Program-made: the position numbers and the translations under genes | Part shown: in pieces, positions 8,149 to 17,256 of the stretch | Layout: each line of letters opens with the position of its first letter | How positions within the stretch are numbered: the first letter of the stretch is position 1 | Assembly: GCF_001665875.1 (NCBI RefSeq) | Contig: NZ_LZTA01000122.1 | Location: 62,001 to 126,000, forward strand | Length of the DNA stretch: 64,000 bases | Reading direction: 5' to 3' | From: Mycobacterium sp. 852002-40037_SCH5390672 | GTDB lineage: Bacteria > Actinomycetota > Actinomycetes > Mycobacteriales > Mycobacteriaceae | Notes under the pieces: model-generated | What the model saw: only the letters and a program-made list of their open reading frames with translations | What the model was told of the DNA's origin: nothing | The model's database searches: none

Positions 8149-9468
8149 ATGAGCCAACCGGTCACCGCCCCTCCGGCTGCGGTCAAGTTGCCTCCAACGG
8201 CCCGGATTCCCAAGGTGTTTCAGGGCATTGGTTTCGCGATGTCGCGACGCCGGATGTTCCAAGGGCTGGCCCGCCGCTATGGCAGCGTTTTCACGCTGAA
8301 CCTGCCGATGTACGGCCGCGTCGTCGCCGTTGGTGATCCGCAGTTGGCGAAGCAGATCTTCACCACCAGCCCCGATGAGCTCGGCAACATCCAGCCCAAC
8401 CTCAGCAGGCTGTTCGGCACCGGGTCGGTCTTCGCGCTCGAGGGCGAGGAACATCGCCAGCGGCGGCGCCTGTTAGCCCCGCCGTTCCACGGCAAGAGCA
8501 TGAAGAAGTACGAGAACATCATCGAAGAAGAGACACTGCGCGAGATCGCCGAGTGGCCCGAAGGCAGCCCATTTCCCACGCTGCCGCCGATGATGCGGAT
8601 CACGCTGAACGCCATTCTGCGTGCGGTTTTCGGCGCGGAAGGCGCCGAGCTCGATGAACTGCGCCGGTTGATTCCGCCTTGGGTCACCCTGGGCTCGCGA
8701 CTGGCGGCGGTGCCGAAACCCAAACGCGACTACGGCCGGTACAGCCCGTGGGGCCGGTTGGCCGAATGGCGGCGCCAGTACGACCGAGTCATCGACAAGT
8801 TGATCGACGACGAGCGGGCCGACGCTGACTTCGCCGAACGGACCGACGTGCTCGCGATGCTGCTGCGCACCACCTACGAAGACGGTTCGACCATGTCGCG
8901 CAAGGACATCGGTGATGAGCTGCTCACCCTGCTGGCCGCCGGACACGAAACCACCGCGGCCACGCTGGGCTGGGCATTCGAGCGGATAAGCCGGCACCCG
9001 GACCTGCTGAGGGCCCTCGTCGAGGAGGCCGACGACGGCGGCAGCGAACTGCGTCAGGCCACGATCTTGGAAGTCCAGCGGGCCAGAACGGTGATCGACC
9101 TCGCCGGTCGCCACGTCTACCCCGAGGTTTTCCGTCTCGGCGAGTGGGCCATTCCGCGCGGCGACTCGATCATCGTCGGCATCGGCCAGATCCACGGTAA
9201 CCCCGACGTCTTCCCCGATCCGGACCGTTTCGACCCGCAGCGCTACATCGGCACCAAGCCGTCGGCGCTGTCGTGGATCCCGTTCGGTGGCGGGACTCGC
9301 CGTTGTGTAGGTGCGGCATTTGCCAACATGGAAATGGATGTCGTGCTTCGGACGGTGTTGCGCCGCTTGACCATTGAGACGACAGATGCGCCCGGTGAAC
9401 GATGGCACTGTCGCGGGGTCGCATTCACCCCGAAGGACGGCGGCCGGATTGTGGTGCGCCGCCGCTGA
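8149..9468 (+). CDS. cyp138: Cytochrome P450, Cyp138-like
   Basis: A 439-residue P450 mono-oxygenase. The I-helix oxygen-binding motif is AGHETTA (264-270), the K-helix ExxR is EVQR (308-311), and the haem loop FGGGTRRCVG gives Cys386 as the haem thiolate. ATG 8149 (MSQPVTAPP) is chosen over an upstream in-frame start that would cover the two operator palindromes. The context TetR - P450 - msrA is that of cyp138 (Rv0136). The substrate of Cyp138 is not known to me. Electron-transfer partners are not encoded next to it. Confidence 0.9.
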   Translation: MSQPVTAPPAAVKLPPTARIPKVFQGIGFAMSRRRMFQGLARRYGSVFTLNLPMYGRVVAVGDPQLAKQIFTTSPDELGNIQPNLSRLFGTGSVFALEGEEHRQRRRLLAPPFHGKSMKKYENIIEEETLREIAEWPEGSPFPTLPPMMRITLNAILRAVFGAEGAELDELRRLIPPWVTLGSRLAAVPKPKRDYGRYSPWGRLAEWRRQYDRVIDKLIDDERADADFAERTDVLAMLLRTTYEDGSTMSRKDIGDELLTLLAAGHETTAATLGWAFERISRHPDLLRALVEEADDGGSELRQATILEVQRARTVIDLAGRHVYPEVFRLGEWAIPRGDSIIVGIGQIHGNPDVFPDPDRFDPQRYIGTKPSALSWIPFGGGTRRCVGAAFANMEMDVVLRTVLRRLTIETTDAPGERWHCRGVAFTPKDGGRIVVRRR

Positions 9469-9508
9469 ACTCGGTGACGCACAGTCCCCGGATTTGTGGC
9501 GGGACTCC

Positions 9509-9538
9509 CTACCGGTCGCTACTGGTCCCTACTGGTTC
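9509..9538. repeat. Three tandem 10-bp near-identical copies across the msrA stop codon
   Basis: Three consecutive units read CTACCGGTCG, CTACTGGTCC and CTACTGGTTC. The last unit contains the msrA stop codon (CTA on this strand) and its final codons; the other two lie in the gap before the P450 gene end. It looks like a local slippage duplication at a gene end. Confidence 0.5.
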
Positions 9539-10041
9539 AAGGTGGCGCGGCGCGGCAGTTTCCAGCCGGGGCGGATGAAGTGGCAGGTGTACCCGCTGGG
9601 ATAGTGCTGCAGATAATCCTGGTGCTCGGGTTCGGCTTCCCAGAAGTCGCCGGCCGGACTGACCTCGGTCACCACCTTGCCCGGCCACAACCCGGACGCC
9701 TCGACATCGGCGATGGTGTCCAGCGCGATCCGCTTCTGGTCCTCGTCGAGATAGAAGATGGCCGACCGGTAACTGGTTCCCCGGTCGTTTCCCTGCCGGT
9801 CTTTCGTTGTCGGATCGTGGATCTGGAAGAAGAACTCCAACATCGTGCGGTAATCGGTGACCGTTGGGTCGTAGACGATCTCGATGGCTTCGGCGTGCGT
9901 GCCGTGGTTGCGGTACGTCGCATTGGGAACGTCACCGCCGGTGTAACCGACCCGCGTCGAAACCACGCCCGGCTGCTTGCGGATCAGTTCCTGCATCCCC
10001 CAAAAGCAGCCGCCGGCGAGAATCGCTTTCTGACTGGTCAT
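9529..10041 (-). CDS. msrA: Peptide methionine-(S)-sulfoxide reductase MsrA
   Basis: A 170-residue enzyme that reduces methionine-S-sulfoxide in oxidised proteins. The catalytic motif GGCFWG gives Cys12 as the nucleophile, followed by the family blocks VGYTGG, YRNHGTHAEAIEIVYDP and QYRSAIF-like RGTSYRSAIFYLDEDQ. ATG 10041 gives the family-length protein. It converges on cyp138, as msrA (Rv0137c) does in M. tuberculosis. The resolving cysteine is probably the one in GYTCHF near the C-terminus. Confidence 0.95.
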   Translation of the reverse strand: MTSQKAILAGGCFWGMQELIRKQPGVVSTRVGYTGGDVPNATYRNHGTHAEAIEIVYDPTVTDYRTMLEFFFQIHDPTTKDRQGNDRGTSYRSAIFYLDEDQKRIALDTIADVEASGLWPGKVVTEVSPAGDFWEAEPEHQDYLQHYPSGYTCHFIRPGWKLPRRATLNQ

Positions 10042-10142
10042 CGTTCGTCCTCCCAACCGGCAACAATGACGCCAGGCTACACTCCGCCGATGAGCTGCAA
10101 CGGCGCGCTGATATCCACTGGGAGACCGGGAACCGACGCACG

Positions 10143-10670
10143 ATGACCGCCCCGCGATTCTCCCGCAGCGAGCTGGCCGTCGCATTCGCGAAGTTCGAGG
10201 ACACGGTTGCCCGGGCGGCCGAAAGCCGTGACTGGGATGCGTGGGTGGAGCACTACACCCCTGACGTCGAATACATCGAGCACGCGGCGGGCACCATGCA
10301 CGGCCGCGATGAGGTGCGCCAGTGGATCACGCGAACGATGACGACCTACCCGGGCAGCCACATGGTCGCGTTCCCGTCGTTGTGGTCGGTCATCGACGAG
10401 TCCACCGGTCGGATCATCTGCGAATTGGACAACCCGATGAAAGACCCGGGGGACGGCAGCGTCATCACCGCGACCAACATCTCGATCATCACCTACTCCG
10501 GTGATGGGCTGTGGTGTCGCCAGGAGGACATCTACAACCCGTTGCGGTTCCTGCGGGCCGGGATGAAGTGGTGCCGCAGGGCGCAGGCACTGGGCACGCT
10601 CGACGACGACGCGGCGCGCTGGATGCAGGAGAACGGCGGCGCCGGACAGCCAGGGAAGAGGGAGCAGTGA
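10143..10670 (+). CDS. NTF2/SnoaL-like protein (Rv0138-like)
   Basis: A 175-residue protein with a SnoaL-type cone fold: FAKFEDTVARAAESRDWDAWVEHYTPDVEYIEHAAGTMHGRDEVRQWI. The Trp-x-x-x-Asp pattern and the central His fit the steroid-isomerase-like family. No specific reaction can be given. It overlaps the following epimerase-family gene by 4 bp (GTGA), so the two are probably made together; the same pair is Rv0138-Rv0139 in M. tuberculosis. Confidence 0.8.
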   Translation: MTAPRFSRSELAVAFAKFEDTVARAAESRDWDAWVEHYTPDVEYIEHAAGTMHGRDEVRQWITRTMTTYPGSHMVAFPSLWSVIDESTGRIICELDNPMKDPGDGSVITATNISIITYSGDGLWCRQEDIYNPLRFLRAGMKWCRRAQALGTLDDDAARWMQENGGAGQPGKREQ

Positions 10671-11686
10671 GCACGAAACCGAAGCTGGTCATCGGCGCGA
10701 ACGGCTTTCTGGGTTCGCATGTGACCCGCCAGCTCGTCGCCGACGGTGCGGAAGTGCGGGCGATGGTCCGGGCGAACGCCAACACCCGCGGCATCGACGA
10801 CCTTGCGCTGACCCGGTTCCACGGTGACGTGTTCGATACCGCCGTGCTGCAGGAGGCGATGGACGGTGTCGATGACGTCTACTACTGCGTCGTCGACACC
10901 CGTGCCTGGCTGCGTGATACCTCGCCGCTGTTTCGCACCAACGTCGAAGGGCTGCGCAACGTGCTCGATGTGGCCGTCGCGCAACCCGACCTACGCCGCT
11001 TCATCTTCACCAGCACCTACGCGACCGTCGGCCGGCGGCCCGGACACGTCGCGACCGAAGAGGACACCGTCGGCAGCCGCGGGTTGTCGGACTACGTCCA
11101 ATCCCGGGTCCAGGCGGAGAACCTGGTGATGCGCTACGTGGCCGAGTCCGGGCTGCCCGCGGTGGCGATGTGCGTGTCGACGACATACGGCGACGGCGAC
11201 TGGGGTCGTACCCCGCACGGCGCGTTCATCGCCGGCGCGGTCTTCGGCAAGCTGCCCTTCACGATGGAGGGCATCCAGCTGGAAGTCGTCGGCGTCACGG
11301 ACGCCGCCCGGGCCATGATCCTGGCCGCCGAACACGGGAGCATCGGCGAGCGATACCTGATCTCCGAGCGGATGATCGCGTTGAAAGAGGTGGTCCAGAT
11401 CGCCGCCGACGAGGCCGGAGTGCCCGCGCCGCGGCGTTCGATCTCCGTCCCGATGCTGTACGCACTGGGTGCGCTGGGCAGCCTACGAGCCCGCCTCACC
11501 GGCAAGGACGCCGAACTCAGCCTCGCGTCGGTGCGCATGATGCGCGCCGAAGCGCCCGTCGACCACAGCAAGGCCGTCCGCGAATTGGGCTGGCAACCAC
11601 GCCCGGTCGAGGAATCCATCCGCGAGGCGGCCCGCTTCTGGGCGGCGATGCGAAATGCCAAAGGCAGGAGCACGACCCCCGGCTGA
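10667..11686 (+). CDS. NAD-dependent epimerase/dehydratase-family protein (Rv0139-like)
   Basis: A 339-residue extended-SDR protein. The Rossmann motif GANGFLGSHV lies at the N-terminus and DVFDTAVLQEAMDGVDDVYYCV follows. The usual Tyr-x3-Lys of the active site is replaced by YVQSRVQAE (Tyr with Arg at the Lys position), so catalysis of the classical type is uncertain; some members act as reductases of 3-beta-hydroxysteroid type and others only bind NAD. The GTG start at 10667 overlaps the previous stop. Confidence 0.8.
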   Translation: MSTKPKLVIGANGFLGSHVTRQLVADGAEVRAMVRANANTRGIDDLALTRFHGDVFDTAVLQEAMDGVDDVYYCVVDTRAWLRDTSPLFRTNVEGLRNVLDVAVAQPDLRRFIFTSTYATVGRRPGHVATEEDTVGSRGLSDYVQSRVQAENLVMRYVAESGLPAVAMCVSTTYGDGDWGRTPHGAFIAGAVFGKLPFTMEGIQLEVVGVTDAARAMILAAEHGSIGERYLISERMIALKEVVQIAADEAGVPAPRRSISVPMLYALGALGSLRARLTGKDAELSLASVRMMRAEAPVDHSKAVRELGWQPRPVEESIREAARFWAAMRNAKGRSTTPG

Positions 11687-11750
11687 ACACCATGCCGACC
11701 GCTGTTCAGGATGCGGCGCGGCGGTTGGTGTGGGACTAGCCTCGGGCGGT

Positions 11751-12593
11751 GTGACTACCGCACGGGTGCCTGTCGACCTCAGCGGGGCGCCCCAGACCAT
11801 GCTGGCGACGTTCTACGCGAAGGCGCTGGACGCCGACTTCCCGAAACCGATCCTGGGCGATCGGTACGCGAAGGAGATCGTCGAGCGCATCGACTACGAC
11901 TGGAAGAAAACGACCATCACCCCGCGGCGGGCGCCGTCGGTGACTACCCGGTCGGCGCACTTCGACCAGTGGGCGCGCAAATTCCTTGCTGCGCACCCGC
12001 GTTCGGTCGTGCTGCACCTGGGCTGCGGGCTGGACAGCCGATTTTTCCGCTTACAGCCGGGCCCGGACGTTCAGTGGTACGACGTCGACTACCCCGAGGT
12101 CGCAGCGCTGCGCGCCCAGCTCTACCCGAGCCGCGATCACTATCGCGTCATTGGTGCCTCGGTGACCGATCCGGCATGGCTGGCGGAAATCCCCGCCGAC
12201 CGTCCCGCACTGATGATCGGGGAGGGGTTGACCATGTACCTCACCGAGCAGGACGGCACCGCGCTACTGCGCCGGGTGGTCGGCCGATTCGGTTCGGGTG
12301 AGCTACAGTTCGACGCGTTCAATTGGCTTGGGATCAAGTCGCAATGGCTCAACACGGTGGTGCGACGGTCGGGATCCACCCTGCACTGGGCGATCAACGG
12401 GCCCGACGACATCATCGAAGCCGTGCCGGCGGTGCGGCTGCTGGCCTGGGAACGATGGTTCGAGTCGTACACCTTCGCGCAGTTGCCCCGCTCATCCCGA
12501 GTCCTGGGTAAGGTCATGTCGCAGGTTGAGGCGGTTGCGAACATGGCGCAATACCACCGCTACGCATTCGGTCAGCCGGACGGGAAGCCTTGA
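11751..12593 (+). CDS. Class I SAM-dependent methyltransferase, LCM/TcmP type
   Basis: A 280-residue methyltransferase of the leucine-carboxyl-methyltransferase-like group. The SAM-binding motif VVLHLGCGLDSRFFRL and the acidic VDYPEV strand end are clear, then MIGEGLTMYL, which corresponds to the post-motif II of the family. The start is GTG 11751 (VTTARVPVDL). The family includes O-methyltransferases of polyketides, but the acceptor is unknown. It differs from the three tandem paralogues at 19-21.8 kb, which have LAAGLDSRAYRL. Confidence 0.85.
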   Translation: MTTARVPVDLSGAPQTMLATFYAKALDADFPKPILGDRYAKEIVERIDYDWKKTTITPRRAPSVTTRSAHFDQWARKFLAAHPRSVVLHLGCGLDSRFFRLQPGPDVQWYDVDYPEVAALRAQLYPSRDHYRVIGASVTDPAWLAEIPADRPALMIGEGLTMYLTEQDGTALLRRVVGRFGSGELQFDAFNWLGIKSQWLNTVVRRSGSTLHWAINGPDDIIEAVPAVRLLAWERWFESYTFAQLPRSSRVLGKVMSQVEAVANMAQYHRYAFGQPDGKP

Positions 12594-12642
12594 CCACGGA
12601 CGCGCGTTGAAAAACTGATAGGCGTCTAAAGGAGGAACCACC

Positions 12643-13023
12643 ATGGCCCACCCAGAAATCAAAGAACCCAGCGCGGGGCACCCGATCACCATCGAGCCGA
12701 TCAAGGGGCGGGTGCAGGTGCGCGTGAATGGCGAGCTCGTCGCCGACACTACCGCCGCACTGGAATTACGCGAAGCCACTTTGCCTGCGGTGCAATACAT
12801 TCCGATCGCCGATGTGGTACAGGATCGGCTCACCCGCACGGACACCAGCACGTATTGCCCCTTCAAGGGCGACGCCGGCTACTACAGCGTGACCACTTCG
12901 GCCGGTGACACCGTCGACGACGTGATCTGGACGTACGAGCAGCCGTATCCGGCGGTCGCGGCGATTGCCGGGCATGTGGCGTTCTACCCCAACAAGGCCG
13001 ACATCAGCGTCTCGGCTCAGTAG
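12643..13023 (+). CDS. DUF427-domain protein (Rv0140-like)
   Basis: A 126-residue single DUF427 domain: RVQVRVNGELVADTTAALELREA and then DTSTYCPFKGDAGYYSVTT, which holds the conserved Cys-Pro-Phe-Lys-Gly block. The family function is unknown. An excellent AAAGGAGG ribosome site lies just before the ATG. The gene converges with the SnoaL gene and the stops overlap by 7 bp. Confidence 0.85.
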   Translation: MAHPEIKEPSAGHPITIEPIKGRVQVRVNGELVADTTAALELREATLPAVQYIPIADVVQDRLTRTDTSTYCPFKGDAGYYSVTTSAGDTVDDVIWTYEQPYPAVAAIAGHVAFYPNKADISVSAQ

Positions 13024-13415
13024 GGGATCCACCCGGGAAGTGCGGTCGCCACCGCACGGGTGTCGCCGTATAGGCGCATCGAGACGATCAGCCCATCGCG
13101 GGTGTCGAAGATGCACACGAACGGGCTGTCGTAGTCGACGCCGTCCGTCGTGGTGCCGGTGGCCTGCGCCTCCACCACCACCGTCTCTCCCTCGTTGACG
13201 CAGCGCACCAAGTCGATGGTCAGCTCGAGGTCTTGTTTGCGCCGTTCGATCCCACGCCGAAAAGCGTCCTTATCGCAGGGTGTGCGCGTGTAGAGGGTCC
13301 AGTAGGTGAAGTCGTCACTGAGCAGGGCGAAGCCCTCGTCCAGATCGCCGTCGTCGCTGGTGCTCTGTAGAAACATCCAGGCCAGTTCGCCCTGGGGGTC
13401 ATCGAACGGCGTCAT
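13017..13415 (-). CDS. SnoaL/NTF2-like protein (Rv0141c-like)
   Basis: A 132-residue NTF2-fold protein (MTPFDDPQGELAWMFLQSTSDDGDLDEGFALLSDDFTYW). An in-frame start at 13454 would add 13 residues. The nuclear-transport-factor fold is shared by ketosteroid isomerases, but no catalytic Asp-Tyr set can be assigned with confidence. It diverges from the DNA glycosylase gene and converges on the DUF427 gene. Confidence 0.75.
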   Translation of the reverse strand: MTPFDDPQGELAWMFLQSTSDDGDLDEGFALLSDDFTYWTLYTRTPCDKDAFRRGIERRKQDLELTIDLVRCVNEGETVVVEAQATGTTTDGVDYDSPFVCIFDTRDGLIVSMRLYGDTRAVATALPGWIPY

Positions 13416-13478
13416 CACACCGCAATACTGACCTGGGACGCAGTTCAGGGTCAATCAGATCAGTCGGAGAATCATCAG

Positions 13479-14390
13479 GTGAAGAGCACGCGCACGGTCG
13501 TGTTTCCCGGAGCCGTCAGCTTCGGACACACCTTGGCGCCCCTTCGCCGCGGCCTCGGGGATCCGTGCTTCCGGGCTCCCGGTGACGGCTCGATCTGGCG
13601 CACCAGCCTGCTGCCCACCGGGCCCGTGACGGCCCGGATCAGCCGCGTCGCGCCCAACGCCGCGCACGCTGTTGCGTGGGGTAGCGGCGCGCAGGAGTTC
13701 GTCGAAAGGTTGCCCGCGATGCTCGGTCTCGAGGACGACGACTCGGACTTCGTGCCGCGGCATCCGACGGTTGCCGCCGCGTATCAACGGGTTCCACACC
13801 TGCGCTTAGGTCGAACCGGGCTGGTGCTGGAGGCTCTGATCCCGGCGATCATCGAGCAGCGGGTGCCGGGAGCCGACGCCTTTCGCTCCTGGCGGGTGCT
13901 GGTGTCGAAGTACGGGACCCCGGCACCGGGACCGGCGCCGGATGGGATGCGCGTCATGCCGTCGGCGGAGGCATGGCGACACATTCCGTCGTGGGAGTTT
14001 CATCGCGCCAACGTCGACCCGAGACGGGCGCAGACGGTGGTTACCTGTGCGCGGCGGGCCACCTCGCTGGAACGGTTGGTGTCACGGTCGACCGTGCAGG
14101 CGCGTGAGGCGCTGATGTCGCTGCCCGGCGTGGGGGAGTGGACCGTCGCCGAGACGGCACAACGCGCCTTCGGCGACGCCGACGCCCTATCGGTGGGCGA
14201 CTACCACATTCCCAAAATGATCGGCTGGACATTGCTGGGGCGGCCGGTCGACGACGCGGGCATGCTCGAACTGCTCGAGCCGATGCGACCGCACCGCCAG
14301 CGCGTGGTCCGGCTGCTCGAAGCCAGCCGATTGGCGTACGAACCCCGCCGTGGGCCGCGGCTGCCAGTGCAGCAAATCCACTCGCTTTGA
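13479..14390 (+). CDS. AlkA-type HhH-GPD DNA glycosylase (Rv0142-like)
   Basis: A 303-residue protein related to 3-methyladenine DNA glycosylase II. The helix-hairpin-helix is LMSLPGVGEWTVAETAQRAFGDADALSVGDYHI; the HhH (around 213-224) and Asp241 in GDYH align with the catalytic Asp of AlkA. This predicts excision of alkylated bases in base-excision repair. The start is GTG 13479. The N-terminal part lacks the Ada-type DNA-methyl acceptor domain, so it is a glycosylase alone. Confidence 0.85.
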   Translation: MKSTRTVVFPGAVSFGHTLAPLRRGLGDPCFRAPGDGSIWRTSLLPTGPVTARISRVAPNAAHAVAWGSGAQEFVERLPAMLGLEDDDSDFVPRHPTVAAAYQRVPHLRLGRTGLVLEALIPAIIEQRVPGADAFRSWRVLVSKYGTPAPGPAPDGMRVMPSAEAWRHIPSWEFHRANVDPRRAQTVVTCARRATSLERLVSRSTVQAREALMSLPGVGEWTVAETAQRAFGDADALSVGDYHIPKMIGWTLLGRPVDDAGMLELLEPMRPHRQRVVRLLEASRLAYEPRRGPRLPVQQIHSL

Positions 14391-14479
14391 TCCGCCGTGG
14401 TTTTCGCACTCGGCCATCGGGTACCCAACGGGGCAGTAACCGTGTGTGAACCCCATGGAAGGAAGCTAGGAAAAAAGCA

Positions 14480-15028
14480 ATGACTCAGTTCACAATCCCG
14501 GGATTGACCGATAAGCAGGCGGCGCGGCTCACCGAACTGCTGCAAAAGCAACTGAGCACCTACAACGATCTTCATCTGACGCTGAAGCACATTCACTGGA
14601 ACGTGGTTGGGCCGAATTTCATCGGCGTGCACGAGATGATCGACCCGCAAGTGGACGCGGTGCGCGGGTTTGCCGACGATGTTGCCGAACGCATTGCGGC
14701 CCTTGGTGCTTCGCCGCAAGGGACGCCGGGCGCCATTATCAAGGACCGGTCGTGGGACGACTACTCGGTCGGCCGAGACACGGTACAGGCGCACTTGGCC
14801 GCGCTGGACCTCGTCTACACCGGCGTCATCGAGGACATCCGCCAATACATCGAGGAGACAGACGAACTCGACCAGGTGACCCAGGACCTGCTGATCGGCC
14901 AGGCGGGGCAGTTGGAGAAGTTCCAATGGTTCGTCCGGGCGCACCTGGAAAGCGCCGGCGGGGAGCTGGCGCACAAGGGCAAGAGCACTGAGAAGGATGC
15001 CGCCAGCAGCGCTCGTGGCAAATCCTGA
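14480..15028 (+). CDS. dps: Dps-family DNA-binding ferritin-like protein
   Basis: A 182-residue starvation-protection protein. It matches the recalled M. smegmatis Dps1 closely (FTIPGLTDKQAARLTELLQKQLSTYNDLHLTLKHIHWNVVGPNFIGVHEMID). The ferroxidase residues of the dodecamer interface are His39, His51, Asp66 and Glu70. The C-terminal tail (KGKSTEKDAASSARGKS) is lysine-rich, as expected for DNA binding. It would store iron, detoxify peroxide and compact DNA in stationary phase. AAGGAAG precedes the ATG. The gene lies between the Rv0142 and Rv0143c equivalents, where M. tuberculosis has none. Confidence 0.95.
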   Translation: MTQFTIPGLTDKQAARLTELLQKQLSTYNDLHLTLKHIHWNVVGPNFIGVHEMIDPQVDAVRGFADDVAERIAALGASPQGTPGAIIKDRSWDDYSVGRDTVQAHLAALDLVYTGVIEDIRQYIEETDELDQVTQDLLIGQAGQLEKFQWFVRAHLESAGGELAHKGKSTEKDAASSARGKS

Positions 15029-15040
15029 CGTCTCCGTGTC

Positions 15041-17047
15041 TTACTGACCGGGCTCCGTCTCGGTGCTGCGTGAGCCATTCTTGGGCACCAGGACATTGAT
15101 CCGGTCGCCTGCTGCGAGTCTCACCCCAGGCTGGGCATCGATGAGTCGTCGGTTGTGCACCACGGATACCGGGTGGTGGCCGGTCGGCCAATCGAGGTCG
15201 TGGAGCTTGCGCCCGACCGCGACTGAATCGGCTGTCAGGGTGTGCTCGACGATGCAGTACCCGTCGAGCTGACTTCGCGGATCGTGTTCGGTATCGGCCG
15301 CTTTCGGGTCGGCGGACTCGTCGCCCCGGCGGTCGGCGGGGACGCCTGGCTCGAGATCTGTGACGTAGGCGCCGACCGCCCGCAGCACGTTCTGATTGGT
15401 CAGCCACCCGCGAACGTGCCGTGCGTCGGTGTCGATCACCGGCAGGCCATCGCGGCCGTAGAGGACGAGCTGACGCAAGGCTTGGGCAAGGCTGTCGTTG
15501 GCAAACAGCGCCTGCGGTTCGCGGATCCGGGTCACGGGGCCGAGCAGTGTGGTCCAGTCGTGCGCGGTATCACCCGCCGGATGGGTCAAGTCGAGTGGTG
15601 CGGTGAATGGGTGCATGGCCTCAGCGACCGTGAGGCCGGCGAAAGCATGCGTGGGTGCGGGGCGATCGATGTCGATGCCCCGGCGTAGCAGTTTGGTGGT
15701 GTAGATGGTGCCGTAGGAAAGCCCGCGCGACACGGTGGTTCCGACGGCGACCGCCAACATGACCGGCAAGGTAAGGGTGAAATCGCCGGTCATCTCGACG
15801 GTGCTGGCCAGTGCCGTGAGCGGGGCCCGCGCAGCGGACGCGAACACCGCACCCATGCCGACGATGGCGTACAGCGCCGGATGCCCGACCGCCGTGCCGA
15901 TGACTTGCTGCACGATGAGCCCGAAGGCCATGCCCGAGGTTGCCCCGACGAACAGCGAGGGAGCAAACACGCCGCCCGAGCCGCCGATCCCGATGGTCAA
16001 GCTGCACGCCAGCATCTTGCCGGCGGCGAGGATCACCAAAAACCACAGCGCGTAATGGCCGGCGAAGGCGGCGTACATGACCGGGTAGCCGACCCCGTAC
16101 AGCTGGGGCACGGCGAGCAGCAGTAGGCCGAGCACGATTCCACCGACGGCCGGCCGGGCCCAGTCCGGTCGCCGTCCCCATAGTCGGTCGCACACGTCCT
16201 CGGTCTTGTACAGCACGGTCTTGAAGACGATCCCAAGCACCCCGGCGATCGCCGCGAGAAGCGCCACCAACAAATAGTTGGCGATGTGATTGAGTTCGAT
16301 CCCTGCTGGGAGCTGGGTGAGGAAGGGGGCGGAGCCGAAGAACACGCGGGCGATCACGTCGGCAACCATCGCCGAAAGCATGATGGTGAAGATCGCTTCG
16401 ACGGAGAGTTCGCGCAGGATCAGTTCGACGGCGAAGAACACACCGGTGATGGGGGCGTTGAAGGTTGCTGAGATGCCGCCGGCGGCGCCGCAGGCCACCA
16501 GCACCCTCAGCCGGTTCTCCGGCATCCGCACCCATTGACCGAAGCCTGAAGCCAGCGCGGCGCCAATTTGCACGATCGGCCCTTCCCGACCGACCGAGCC
16601 ACCGGTGCCGATGCACATCGCCGAGGCCAGCGCCTTCACGACCGTCACCTGCGGCCGGATGCGACCGCCGTTCTCTGCGACCGCGATCATGACTTCCGGC
16701 ACGCCGTGGCCCCGCGCCTCTCGCGCGAACCGGCTGATCAGCGGCCCATAGAGCAGCCCCCCGATGACGGGGATGACCGCATAAAACCCGACGCCCAGCC
16801 ACCGTAGATGATCGCTGGCGACCCAACCCTGTTGGCCGAACTCGTCGTGCCCTGTTGCCAGCCAGGTGAAGCCAAAGACCAGGTAGCGGAATGCCACCGC
16901 CCCGAGGCCTGCGCCGACCCCCACCACGAGCGCCACGCAAAACAATCCCAGGCGGTTCGCCCGCAGATAGCGGGCGACCTGTCCTACGAGACCGGACACC
17001 GTTCGGCGCGTCCGAACCGGATCGGTGGCCGATCTGTCCTGCTCCAT
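15041..17047 (-). CDS. ClC-family chloride channel/antiporter with CBS and TrkA-C domains
   Basis: A 668-residue membrane protein. The ClC core (about 1-450) has the anion-pathway motifs GHGVPEV, GSVGREGPIVQIG with the gating Glu155, and GGVFAPSLFVGA, with many hydrophobic helices between them. After the membrane domain come a CBS-like region (VAEAMHPFTAPL ... LVLYGRDGLPVIDTDARHVRGWLT) and a C-terminal RCK/TrkA-C-like segment (VGRKLHDLDWPTGHHPVSVVHNRRLIDAQPGVRLAAGDRINVLVPK). It moves Cl- (channel or Cl-/H+ exchange) and the cytoplasmic part probably senses nucleotides or ions. It is the position equivalent of Rv0143c. Confidence 0.9.
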   Translation of the reverse strand: MEQDRSATDPVRTRRTVSGLVGQVARYLRANRLGLFCVALVVGVGAGLGAVAFRYLVFGFTWLATGHDEFGQQGWVASDHLRWLGVGFYAVIPVIGGLLYGPLISRFAREARGHGVPEVMIAVAENGGRIRPQVTVVKALASAMCIGTGGSVGREGPIVQIGAALASGFGQWVRMPENRLRVLVACGAAGGISATFNAPITGVFFAVELILRELSVEAIFTIMLSAMVADVIARVFFGSAPFLTQLPAGIELNHIANYLLVALLAAIAGVLGIVFKTVLYKTEDVCDRLWGRRPDWARPAVGGIVLGLLLLAVPQLYGVGYPVMYAAFAGHYALWFLVILAAGKMLACSLTIGIGGSGGVFAPSLFVGATSGMAFGLIVQQVIGTAVGHPALYAIVGMGAVFASAARAPLTALASTVEMTGDFTLTLPVMLAVAVGTTVSRGLSYGTIYTTKLLRRGIDIDRPAPTHAFAGLTVAEAMHPFTAPLDLTHPAGDTAHDWTTLLGPVTRIREPQALFANDSLAQALRQLVLYGRDGLPVIDTDARHVRGWLTNQNVLRAVGAYVTDLEPGVPADRRGDESADPKAADTEHDPRSQLDGYCIVEHTLTADSVAVGRKLHDLDWPTGHHPVSVVHNRRLIDAQPGVRLAAGDRINVLVPKNGSRSTETEPGQ

Positions 17048-17225
17048 CCCCCGTCACCCTTCTCCAGCGGCCTTCTCGCATCGCTGTTTCGAAAACATGT
17101 GCAGCCACATCGAACGTCCACGAACCCGACGCCCGCGACGACCGTTTGTCTCAGCAAATATTGCCCTACCGAACTATCGTCCGCCTGCCGGCATCGCAGC
17201 GGAATAAGTGGACCTCAGTCCGGTT

Positions 17226-17245
17226 ATATAGGGCGATCACTATAT
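17226..17245. promoter_or_regulatory. Inverted repeat ATATAG-N8-CTATAT before pirin gene
   Basis: Arms of 6 bp match perfectly around an 8-bp spacer, ending 11 bp before the pirin start codon. The TetR gene that follows pirin by 2 bp is the likely binder, which would make this an autoregulatory site for a two-gene operon (inference). Confidence 0.5.
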
Positions 17246-17256
17246 GAGGAGGCCAG

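Noticed and set aside
15621..17108. A 495-residue minus-strand frame overlapping the ClC gene in another phase
   Set aside because: Its Arg/Gly/His-rich translation has no motifs, while the overlapping frame encodes a complete ClC protein.
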